NCBI RefSeq assembly: GCF_000499845.2 | Contig: NC_023749.2 | Span: 23,250,878 to 23,314,877 of the forward strand | DNA length: 64,000 nucleotides | Source: Phaseolus vulgaris | Taxonomy: Eukaryota > Streptophyta > Magnoliopsida > Fabales > Fabaceae | Reading direction: 5' to 3' | Shown: in pieces, positions 55,223 to 64,000 of the stretch | How positions within the stretch are numbered: the stretch's first letter is position 1 | Layout: each line of letters begins with the position of its first letter | Notes under the pieces: model-generated | Seen by the model: only the letters and a program-made list of their open reading frames with translations | Databases searched by the model: none | Told to the model about the DNA's origin: nothing | Position numbers and translations under genes: made by a program

Positions 55223-56317
55223 TGATCCTGCCGGTTGACTTAGCGCAAGAGCGTTGCCTCGTCACGATCTTCCTCACCAGCTTGACACCACGTGCCCTCC
55301 AAGTCCACTCCACAGATAGCCTCTCTGAGAACCTGAAAAACACATAGTGGCGCCTCTGCGGCCGGTGGCGCTCCGACGCTCAAGTCAGTGACAAGAACAC
55401 CCAAAAACTAAGAGAGAATATGCTCTGTAGGATCGTACTGTAGGCACACAACCTTAGCAGTATCAGCCGTAACGAAAACGTACCTCTGCAAATTCTGTTA
55501 AGGTTACCTTTATAGCTGGGTTTCTTCTCTCTCCAGGCCGTTATGCTTTTGGACGCGTGGCTTGCGTCCAGCCCTGCATGTGTCGCCATCTGGGCTGGGA
55601 CAGCAGGTAGCGCCCAGCCCTACACGTGTCATCATCTGGGCTGGGGCAACTCAAACGTCATTCTTTGTGTAGTAACTAGCCGCACAGCTAAGTCCTCAAC
55701 TCAAGGAGCAACCTAGCACGTAATGCGCTGTGAAACACCACCCGTCAAGGCGAGTATCAGATGCAACAAAGTGCATCATCTCTGTGATATCGCCCATCGC
55801 GAATGGCACCCTCCTTACTGCTACGCCATGCATGTTCTAGCTGGGGAAACCTTGCCACCAACAAATGTCCACTCTGGGAATCCTGTCGCTGATGAGCAAG
55901 GTGTTTCCCCCAACCCACTCGACTTTCATGCCCCAAACTGGTGCCACCATCGTCTTACTGAACTTACACGCTCGGAATTACCCTTCTGAGCCTTCGACAG
56001 CCTTAACTAAGTTCGCTTGGAGACCCGACGACGTGCTCTTTGTGGCGGTGTGTAAACCACCCGATCTCCTAGCATTCTCATACGGCGACTGCGACGCAAC
56101 TCTGGTGACCGCCGGTTACGCACACTAGAGATCGGAGAACGCCAACCCACCGATCGGCGACTATGCCTACTTCCTAGGCGACGTGCTCCAATCCACCGAT
56201 CGGCGACTATGCCTGCTTCCGAGCCATTCATCTTTTCTGGCCTATGCGTTCCATTGAGCACTCCCCACTCGAGCACGTGCAAGACACGTCATCACGCCTG
56301 ATGACCTGGTCGGTACA
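55223..56317 (-). repeat. 5-prime LTR of element Q (1095 bp)
   Basis: Plus orientation TGATCCTGCC...TGGTCGGTACA. Ends match the other Tat LTRs here. It is followed by CATGA (possible target duplication) but the partner LTR is absent. Confidence 0.85.
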
Positions 56318-56430
56318 CATGAATAAGGGTCATACTGTTAAATTTTGCAAAGCAAGAAGGTTTGTTGTTCCTAAAGGTCTTTTAAAATGGGTTCCTAAAG
56401 TCCCAATTTGATGGTGTTGCCTTCATATTC
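56318..56430 (+). pseudogene. Gag zinc-knuckle-like fragment
   Basis: A short plus-strand reading gives NKGHTVKFCKARRF, like the second half of a retroviral CCHC knuckle in a copia-type Gag. Very short and unsure. It sits between LTR Q and a dispersed repeat. Confidence 0.35.
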
Positions 56431-56537
56431 GATTGGTTTCCTTGGAGTTTTTATGGAGTTTGTGGAAGCTCAATGGAAGGAGTGGAACAAGGATAACTCC
56501 AATGGAGCTATGGATTCCACTAACATGATATGGATAT

Positions 56538-56780
56538 AATATGGACATGTTATGGATTCAACAAGAGTTGGAATATGATTAGGCACTTTCTAAGAATTGG
56601 ATCAATGTTCTTAACATTCAAGAACTCACCAAAACACAAGTAACCAAGCCAAACTCATATAGAAACCCATAATATGGCATATGAACCGATTAAAACAAGA
56701 TAGAATGCAAATGAACCAATTAAAACACAAGGAAACACAAATGAACCGATTAAAACAAAAGGAAGCTCAACCAAAACCAC
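56538..56780. repeat. Dispersed LTR-like repeat, copy 2
   Basis: Matches 22490-22810, with GAGTTGGAATATGATTAGGC and AACTCACCAAA in common and AACCGATTAAAAC motifs. Confidence 0.65.
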
Positions 56781-56916
56781 AAGAACAACAAGCTAGAAGA
56801 AGCTCGATAGAACTTGCTTATTTTGTGTTTTTGTTTAGTAGTTTCTTCTAGCTTGCTGTTCTTGTGAATGTGGTTGAGTTTCCTTGTGTTTTAATCATCT
56901 CATTTGAGTTTCCTTG
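56690..56916. repeat. Inverted repeat beside LTR R
   Basis: The arm at about 56720-56805 (containing CACAAGAACAACAAGCTAGA) pairs with the arm at about 56840-56900 (TTCTAGCTTGCTGTTCTTGT). The spacer is about 40 bases. It could fold back as a long imperfect hairpin. Confidence 0.65.
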
Positions 56917-58133
56917 TGTTCCGTCCGGTTGACTGGGACGTCTTCGTGCGCGACCTCAACCGTCAGCTAGGGACTCCTTCCCACCGGTTACCTGTGGATT
57001 CCTGCAAAAAGAAGACAAAAGGGCGCCCTAGCGGCCGTTTGCACTCCGACGCTCAAGTCAGCCAGCAAGAAACACCAAAACTGGGCACCTCCGTATCTGA
57101 GCACCGTGTATGACACTCTGAAGGTGGTAAAAAGAACTGTGTATTGTGTGTATATTCTCGCTCTGGCAAACAACCTCTCTTCCAGTCCCTTGTGCGTAGC
57201 CTCACGACTTCGAGCAAGCAACTGGAGTGTATTCTGGGAAAATTTGCCAAAACGTCCAACCCCGTTCCCAACATTCCCGACGCTATTTAAACTACCCAAG
57301 CATTTAAAGCGCCTTAAAGCGCTTTTAATCACAAACGTAACGCGCTCAATTAAGGCGTCTAATTAGAAAACGTAGCGCATTTAAGACGTTGAAACGCTTG
57401 GAAGCCATTACAGTACATGAATGCTCGAAACTGTATTGAATGACTTTAATTACCTGGTACCTGACTAAAAGGTGTTTCTATTCTGACCTGGCTGTCGTAC
57501 ACGTGGAGGGCCTCACGATGCCATGACCCCGTCTCGGGGCGTTTCTGCCCATCTGGGGACGTCTCTACGTGTGAGTCCTCCTGCCTGGGAGTGCTACTGC
57601 GCAAGGGGTGATTTCTTGGGTGCCAACTCATGCCCCCAATCATCTAGTCACTCACTTTGAGAGCGTATCTGCCTTCCTCTCGTACCCTGCACCCGGCTAC
57701 CCTGGACGTGACCTTCCTCTTGAGTCGTGTCTGTCCCAAAGGCGTCTCTGGGGCGGCAGGGGTACTTCACGAGTCAGGCTGCCCTACACTGGTGTTGTTA
57801 CTATGGCCTTGAAGCCACCTTTCTCTTCTCTCTATCACTCTCCCGGATCATTGGGACCTGAGGCCTTCCCACGGCGTCGCTCCCTCCATGGTCTTTCCTA
57901 CCCATGGGTCTCGGGGAGCCACACTATGATTGCCTTGCTTTAGTAATGTTTGATCTGGCGACGCCCTGGTTGGGCGACGCCTTCACCTAGGCGACGCCTT
58001 GCCTTGGCGACGCCTCTTCTTGACGACGCTGGCACTTGGCGTCTCTTTACCTAGGGAACGCCAAATGTCGACTTTGACTCCTGGTGTTGACTTTGACCTT
58101 GACTTAGTCAACGCCCAGATACGGGACGGTACA
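56917..58133 (-). repeat. 3-prime LTR of element R (1217 bp)
   Basis: Plus orientation TGTTCCGTCCGGTTGAC... to GGGACGGTACA, so it starts TGTACCGTCC on the minus strand. The far end (TGTTCCGTCC) differs slightly from the usual TGATCCTGCC. It contains one copy of the covarying hairpin (57879-57919) and GGCGACGCC repeats near 57957-58020 that recall the minisatellites at 3611 and 63605. Confidence 0.82.
57879..57919 (+). repeat. Covarying hairpin repeat inside LTR R
   Basis: GCTCCC pairs with GGGAGC, CCATGG with CCATGG, around TCTTTCCTA. It gives the perfect-paired alternative (CCATGG) to the CCACAG/CTGTGG versions in the spacers. Confidence 0.75.
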
Positions 58134-58149
58134 CAAGCCCCCCAGTCTT
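58134..58149 (-). other. Polypurine tract of element R
   Basis: Minus strand AAGACTGGGGGGCTTG next to the LTR start. Identical to element M's tract. Confidence 0.85.
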
Positions 58150-58881
58150 AAGCCGAAGACTTGTCTTTAGCGTAAAGACTAAGGCCTCGCCCACGCCGTC
58201 CACGTGCCACCCCGATGACGTGTTACTCCCTACTGACTCAACAATTCTCGAATTATTGACGTGACACTCTCTGAACCATAGGAGCGCTCTTAATGACTGA
58301 TTGGACATCCTCTGAAACGGGGAAAATAACACCTTTTGGGGCCACCCTTGATCGCGCGCCACGTAGCCCATCGTATGGCCAGCCTCTAGAGACCCTTGCG
58401 TTTCCCCTGGGCGATTGATCCTTTGACACGTGGCACGATCTCACGGCTCCTAGTTAGCGCCTCTTGGGTTGCAAATGTAACGTTCAAGTTACCCCCAAAC
58501 CCCGCGCTCACCCCACTGTTACATTCATTCCCTCTGCATCTCCGCACTGTTCATCGCCTTCAACCCCTTTTCTCTACAATTGCTGTTCTCTCCCTCCTGT
58601 GCTCTTCTTCCGCCTTCACTCTGATAGCAAAGGTATGTTTTTCGCATATCCACGACTCTTCCCCTTCGTCGCATTGCATGATTTATTGAACTGCCTGGGA
58701 CTGTTGACATTTATGTATTACTGCGTTCTTCCGCTTCTCCTTTCTTCTCTGTTCCCTTCTCTTTCTTTCTGGGTTTTCTCGCGTGGGTAGTGTTTCCTGG
58801 GGTTCACCCCTTTTTCTGTCTTGGCATCACTTTGTTAAAAACCTTTTTTCCTTCTTCTTTCTCCAGCTATTTATTCACACC
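58150..58881 (+). other. Upstream region of element R antisense gene 1
   Basis: Holds CT-rich leader sequence and a TTCTCCAG-type acceptor just upstream of the ATG (about 58858-58865), with GATAGCAAAG/GTATGTTT near 58632 as a possible donor. So a leader intron is plausible, as in element Y. No TATA box assigned. Confidence 0.4.
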
Positions 58882-59671
58882 ATGACGCGCACAAATGCGG
58901 AGTCTGATTCCTCCCCCAAGACCCCCAAGTCCATCTACAAAGCCTTCTACCCATGGGCCCCCGACGAGCTCCTGAACGAGTGTACCAGCCTGACTACCTT
59001 CCAGGACCTGGAAGCTCATCGTGGGGATCCCCATTTGTACAACTTTAACGCTTTTTGCCGCACTCACGACGCCCACATATCCGTCCGTCCCGGCAGACCT
59101 GGGGAACCTGTCTGTTTGGACGACAGACCTATAAAGGGGAAACCCTTCTTCTTTATGTACCAAACAGTGTTCAAACGCGTAGGAGTGCGTCTCCCACTCA
59201 CCCCCTTTGAAAGAGAACTCCTCACCGAAATTAATACCGCCCCCGCCCAGCTCCACCCCAACTGCTGGGCATTTGTAAGGGGTTTTCAAATTCTTTGCGG
59301 ACACCTGGGCATCCTTCCTTCCGTAGACGTTTTCCTGCATTTCTTTGAAGTGAAAAAGCAGGGGAAAAGCTTCTGGGTAAGCTTTTCCGGGATCGCGGGC
59401 AGAATCCTCCTCTCCCTCTTCCAAAACTCTTACAAAAACTGGAAGGGGAAATTCTTTAGAGTGTGCAGCGGCAAGCACGACCCCACAGCCTTGGACGGCT
59501 TCCCCCTTTATTGGACGGAGCGCCCTAAGCTGCTTAGGGCCAAAGCCCTGGAAGAGCTATCTCCTGCTGACAGGGAGGTAAGCAAAGCCTTGGCTGGGCT
59601 GGGAATCGTTTTTGATACATTGAAGCTTGTTGCTAGCGAATACAATGCTCACGCCCTGACAACATACTTTG
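58882..59671 (+). CDS. Element R antisense gene 1, exon 1 (PF04195-like, intact exon)
   Basis: ATG at 58882 (MTRTNAESDSSPKTP), open to the splice donor at 59672 (GTAAGG), 263 codons plus one base. Core blocks: FYPWAPDELLNECTSL, RLPLTPFERELLTEI, AQLHPNCWAFVRGF, SVDVFLHFFEVKKQGK and LFQNSYKNWKGKFF, ending YNAHALTTYFG. The intron runs to TGATGTAG at 59855. Exon 1 has no lesion, while exon 2 does, so the gene as a whole is dead. This copy has a shorter, less Pro-rich N-terminus than the Y and M copies. Function unknown. Confidence 0.82.
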
Positions 59672-59855
59672 GTAAGGAGACTCTCCCCTCATCCCTTTTG
59701 CTGTGAACACCTTGCCACCGGATGCTTGTTCCCACAGCCCCTTCCCCCTGTTTTCCATGGTGCCATGTCGCTTGCATCTCACACATCCATGCACTTTTTA
59801 ATTTTGTATAGTTGCTTTGGCCTTGATTTCTGCTGCTTGGTCTATTTTGATGTAG

Positions 59856-61167
59856 GATCGGTGATGGACGCCTCCAAAAGGATGATGCTGGCGAAAGCGA
59901 TGAAGGAGGCTCGTGCTGCCAAAGCGGGCGCCTCCTCTGCCCCTGCTGCTGATCTGATCCCCCCACCAACTCTGCCACCGCCACCACCGATCGCCACCGA
60001 AGCCCCCCTAGGCTCAACTTCGTCCTCTCCACATAGCCCCCAACTGCTTCAGACGCCCAACTCGCCTCCACCCCTCGCCACAGTCCCATTAGCTGTGGCC
60101 TCATCGCCAGCTCCAACCCCCCTTGACAAAGGGAAGAGGGTGTTGGAGATTCTCTCCGATGACGAAGACTCTGATGGTGGGCTAGTCTTCAAGAGGAGGA
60201 AATCTGCGCGGGTTCCCCTTCTGCCAGAGGTGTCACCCCAGGGAGGGAACTCCTTCCTGGATAATCCTCCAAGTGCGACCTCACTTCCCCCCACAACCGT
60301 CTAAGAGGAAGGGGGCGAGGGCGCCGAATCTGCCCCGCCTCCGCCACCGGCAGAAGTCTCTGCTTCCCCTGCTCCCGTCGCTGCCGCCCCCGATCTCATC
60401 GCCATCCCTCCTCCAATCATGCATCTGATGAGGGGCTTCAGTGGCGGAATATGCTAGAGGGCACCGACAGGAAGGAGGGCATGCCTTTCTACTTGGGGGC
60501 CTTCCTGGCGGTGGCCCTTGAATGGCGCGCCCAGGCCAGAAATGCTGTTCTACAGGATCAAACCCTCTAGACCTTGGAAACAAGGGTAACTGCCCTGGAG
60601 GAGGAAAAGAAAACCCTGGAATGCCAAAACGAGGCCTACCAAAGCACTCTGAAGCAGGCTCAAGAGGCTAAGGAAAAGGCTGAAAAGCAACTGGCAGAGG
60701 CGATGGGGTTCCAGGCTGACTTTTATACTCGGGAAGTCGCCCTCCAATTTCAGTTAACGGGCCTTCAAGACTTGGTCGAAGCTGACGCAGAAGTTCAAAA
60801 AGACTTGAAGGACCGTTGCTGTGAGCAGGCGGACGAGATGGAGCGGATGGAGGGGGAAATGGCTACCCAGGCCAAAGCTATGGGCCTTCTCCAGGTTGAC
60901 TACGACAAACTACAGGTCGAGGTCAGTCGGCTTCGTGTGGAAAAGGAGGCTTTGGAGAAGCAGGTAGCTTCTGGGGACGCCGCCATTGAGGAGCTAGAGA
61001 AGGACAAAAAGGCCCTCATCCAGGACATGGCGGGCACTTTCGAGGAGGGATTCCAGGAAGGTCTGGCCCAAGCAGTCTGCATGAACCCGGGGATCGACAT
61101 TTCCAGCTGCGATTCCACTCACCACATTGTTGATGGAAAGGTCGTGCCTCTGGAGATAGACGACTGA
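59856..61167 (+). pseudogene. Element R antisense gene 1, exon 2 (coiled coil, three lesions)
   Basis: Joined in phase 1 to exon 1: G plus GA gives Gly, then SVMDASKRMMLAKA. Pro-rich linker, acidic SDDEDSD, NLS-like FKRRKSARV, second linker, coiled coil (about 60570-61050) and C-terminal HIVDGKVVPLEIDD. Lesions: TAA at 60302-60304 where element L has CAA, a one-base deletion near 60450, and TAG at 60568-60570 where L has CAG. It is the sister of 1-1289. Confidence 0.82.
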
Positions 61168-62446
61168 GCCGCCACCCTCGATCATCAGCCCATTCTTTTA
61201 TACTTGGTTTAACCTTCTTTGTATAAACTTGTAATTCTTTGAATCGTCTGCACTCTTGCTACAACTCTGGGATTTTGTATGATTACTTTCATGTCCTCGC
61301 GACACAGAATTCTGCATGTGTGATCTTATCCTTATTCTTTGCCTTCGCGTGCTTCGGTTGTTTTGTTTGTATTATACCCGTTTCTTTCACTTCGTTGGGC
61401 GACCTTGTACGCCCGGGAAAGGTCACGTGCCAATGCCCACGCCCATGGAGAGGCTCACCTAGTGAAGCCGTATCGTCCACGGGGTGTCTCTAACACCGAA
61501 ACGGTCCTTTCCTTGATCCTTAACGCCTGGCGCCCACGCCTAAGGAGAGGCCTGCAACAGCAGCGTCGTATCGTCCCCGGGTGTCTAAAACGCCGAGTGC
61601 TCTGGGGGGGGGGGTCGTTCCCTCCATGGTCTTTCCTTCCCATAGGTATCGGGGAACACCCTGCCAGCGATTCGCTGGCGTTTGGCGGTCTTGTCTCCCT
61701 CCACAGTCTTTCCTACCTGTGGGTATCGGGGAGGCGACGCCAGTAACTAACTTTGCCCTCTTCGATTTCGTCTCCCTCCACAGTCTTTCCTACCTGTGGG
61801 TATCGGGGAGGCGACCCTGCTGATATTTTGGTTGGCGACGCCCGCGACGTCTCACGCTGGCGTCGCCCTTTGCGTCCTTTCAGGCGATGCCTCGGGCGTT
61901 ATCTTTACCTTGACATTGACTTTGACCTTGGTCGACGCTTGAGGACAACGAAGAGCTCAAGGTTTTGCCCGTGCCGTCCACGTGGCGCTTCTTGTATGGC
62001 TGATGGGACGTTCAGTCATTCGACTTGATCCTGACTCCTACTGTGCCCCTGACCCACTTTCGACGGCGCATCGTACCACCGGGCATTCTGTCGATACGAC
62101 GTGTTCTGAGTTTAACCAGGGATGCCAGGGCCATCCTTCCATCTTCTGCCACGTGGCTCGATCGTGCGGTGCATCCATTCGTGTCGTTTAATGCTCTAAT
62201 TGCACTACTTCTACCTGCGTCGTTTGACGCCCTAACCGCTTTATTTAACTCTTCAAACTCTGAAACTATTCTCATCATTCTTGCACTCTTTGTAACCTAC
62301 TTACACTCTCTCTTCTTGCACCTTTTCCTCTCTTGCACCCTTTCTCCTCTCGCGAAGGGTTCTTTCAGTGTTCGCTCCCACCATCGTTCGACTCTTGCGT
62401 TACCGGCGGGTCATACGTTGTCGACAATCCCTGATCTGCTCAAAGA
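61168..62446 (+). other. Spacer between the two antisense genes of element R
   Basis: Counterpart of 1290-2471, with three covarying hairpins and a pyrimidine-rich end before gene 2. A roughly 50-bp stretch near 61890-61940 is present here but not in element L. No coding region supported. Confidence 0.6.
61617..61810 (+). repeat. Three covarying hairpin repeats (element R)
   Basis: At 61617-61657, 61695-61733 and 61772-61810, in the same order and types as in element L. Confidence 0.75.
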
Positions 62447-63412
62447 ATGTCCTCTCATGCTACTTCCCCAAGGGTCAATCCCAAGGACCTGTACCCTTGG
62501 GCTTCGAGTGAGCTTCTTGACGAATGCTCATGATTACTCGCCACCAGGGCCATAAGGGAACACAAAGGAGACTCATGCTCCTATGATCACCGCGCCTTCG
62601 CTAGGAGGCATGATGACGACATTGCTGTGCTCCCTTGCACTCTAGGGGAGCCAATATGTGGAGACGAACGGGCCAACGAAGGGGTCCCCTTCTTCTACTT
62701 TTACCAGGTGGTTTTCAAGACCATCGGCGTGCGCCTGCCCTTCTCCCGGTTCGAGAAGGAACTGCTGACGGAGATCAATGCCGCTCCGGCCCAGTTATAC
62801 CCCAACAGCTGGGCCTTCGTCAAAGCCTTTGACATCCTCTTCGGGTTTCTGGGTTGTGCGCCCTCGGTGGACCTCTTTCTTCACTTCTTTGAGGTGAAGA
62901 GGCAAAGGCACAACCTCTGGGTAACTCTCAGCAACGTTCCTGGAAGAGTTCTCCTAACACCCTTCCAAAACTCATTCATCGGGTGGAAAGGCCGGTTCTT
63001 CAAGATCTGCTGCACTGACCTCGTTCCCAACGCCCTGGATGGTTTTCCACTGTACTGGGTGAGGGAGGCGAGGGTTCTCAAAACCAAACCCTTCAAGAAG
63101 ATGGCTCCGAATGACCAGGTGGCTTGCCGGATTCTTGCTGAGGCGGGAAGTTTTGACTCCGCCACCTTGATTAGTTTGGAGTTCAACGCTGGGACTCTCG
63201 AAAAGTACATATGTATGAGTCACTGCCCTAACAACTTCGGCCTTTATTGCTTTCTATCTGTGCATGTCTTGCTTCATGGTGTCTCTGACACATTTATCTC
63301 CCTTGGTGCAGGTTCGAAAATAAACCAAGAGAGGAGGGCACGACTTACTCGAGCTCTGCGGGCTGGGATCAGGGCTTCGTCTTCCTCCAGTGCTGACTCC
63401 GATGGCCAATGA
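62447..63412 (+). pseudogene. Element R antisense gene 2: PF04195-like, two exons
   Basis: ATG at 62447 (MSSHATSPRV), close sister of 2472-3437. TGA at 62531-62533 (codon 29) replaces the TGC of element L. The rest of exon 1, to 63212, is open: RLPFSRFEKELLTEI, AQLYPNSWAFVKAF, SVDLFLHFFEVKRQ. The donor is GTATGAG at 63213; exon 2 (63312-63412) follows TTGGTGCAG and encodes a short basic and Ser-rich tail. The L lesion (TGA at 3033) is not shared, so both were disabled independently. Differs from gene 1 by lacking a long coiled coil. Possibly a truncated tandem copy of gene 1 (inference). Confidence 0.78.
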
Positions 63413-63604
63413 GAAGTGGCTCTTTTGTGTTTTGCATGAGTTGTAATATTTGCCCTAACCGCATTACGCCCATTTGTATCGAACATTGTTTGTAACATCA
63501 ACTTTCCTATACCATACTTGATTTTTTGCAACGCCGCTTTACTTCGCATACGTTTCGTATATTGTGCGCTTTTCCTTCTTCACGTTCTTCAACAACGCCT
63601 GTAC

Positions 63605-63833
63605 TCAGGCGACACCTTCTTTCTTGGCGACGCCTTTCTTCTTGGCGACACCTTCTCTCTTGGCGACGCCTTCACCTAGGCGACGCCTTTCTTCTTGGCG
63701 ACACCTTCTCTCTTGGCGACGCCTTCACCGAGGCGACGCCTTTCTTCTTGGCGACACCTGCTCTCTTGGCGACGCCTTCACCTAGGTGACGCCTTCTCTC
63801 GGCGACGCCTTGACTTGGCGACGCCTCACACTG
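63605..63833 (+). repeat. GGCGACGCC minisatellite of element R
   Basis: Irregular repeats of CTTGGCGACGCCTTC, CTTGGCGACACCTTC and CACCTAGGCGACGCC. Longer and more varied than the element L array, so the two arrays evolved separately. Confidence 0.8.
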
Positions 63834-63895
63834 CTTCAAACGGAAAAAGTAAAGGCTGAAAACCAAGGCACGGCTTTTTCTCAGACTTGTTTTTT

Positions 63896-63953
63896 CTTTT
63901 ATTTGGGTGACCTCATTAAAAAACCCCCGAGAAGGAAAAAGAGTGTCCCCTTC
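63896..63953 (-). promoter_or_regulatory. Conserved block after the pol stop (element R)
   Basis: Minus strand: GGGGACACTC, T-run, CCTTCTCGGGGG, T-run, GAGGTCACCCAAATAAAAG with AATAAA. Confidence 0.55.
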
Positions 63954-63984
63954 AACTAAATTGTTACATGACTGCTTACATAAG

Positions 63985-64000
63985 TCAACTAAAATAAAAT
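63985..64000 (-). CDS. Last codons of element R pol (partial at window end)
   Basis: The window ends just inside the gag-pol frame: the minus strand reads FYFS and TGA at 63985-63987, identical to element L's pol end (3917). The rest of pol, gag and the 5-prime LTR lie beyond the window. Confidence 0.6.

Noticed and set aside
1..64000. tRNA or rRNA genes
   Set aside because: No cloverleaf with A and B boxes or rRNA stretches recognised; the tRNA-like motifs are retroelement primer sites.

Overview
This is nuclear DNA of a flowering plant, most likely a eudicot and perhaps a legume (the species is a guess). The signs are a phytocyanin-type gene with a GT-AG intron, a plant-style LYR gene with telo-box and site II promoter motifs, AT-rich intergenic DNA, and above all many Ty3/gypsy LTR retrotransposons of the Tat lineage (second, archaeal-type RNase H; LTRs bounded TGTACCG...GGATCA; primer site of the TGGCGCCCACCGTGGGG type). 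I see no bacterial, organellar or rRNA/tRNA gene content.

Layout. 1-4940: truncated Tat element 'L'. 4941-12685: truncated Tat element 'B' (hairpin spacer, decayed gag-pol on the minus strand, 1769-bp LTR). 12686-15964: fragments of other LTR elements. 15959-22219: 3-prime half of Tat element 'M' in plus orientation. 22220-27560: more fragments, including a decayed Tat antisense gene 'K'. 28713-29622: early-nodulin-like (ENODL) host gene. 31547-43726: complete, very young 12,180-bp Tat element 'Y' with 797-bp LTRs and a TCTTC target duplication. 43732-46573: AT-rich DNA. 46574-47196: Mutator-like miniature element with a 9-bp target duplication and an internal palindromic minisatellite. 48138-48407: LYR-motif host gene. 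49081-54447: Tat-like element 'P' with a large internal deletion. 54440-56317: 5-prime end of Tat element 'Q'. 56917-64000: 3-prime half of Tat element 'R', same family as L, running off the window.

How it works together. Each Tat element carries gag-pol on one strand (Gag with a CHHC knuckle, a DQGS protease, RT with YVDD, a first RNase H that has lost its first Asp, a second RNase H with its four acidic residues, and a D,D35E integrase). Between pol and the 3-prime LTR lies a second gene on the opposite strand. It encodes a domain like the Pfam 'putative gypsy type transposon' family (PF04195), then a basic NLS-like patch, an acidic/proline-rich stretch and a long coiled coil. It has a phase-1 intron at one fixed position, seen in seven copies here. 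Families L and R carry two such genes in tandem. The two genes of each element converge on a spacer rich in short hairpins whose stems show compensatory changes between copies. This convergent, intron-bearing antisense gene plus covarying hairpin spacer is the best candidate for a poorly described system. Only the ENODL and LYR genes look like working host genes.
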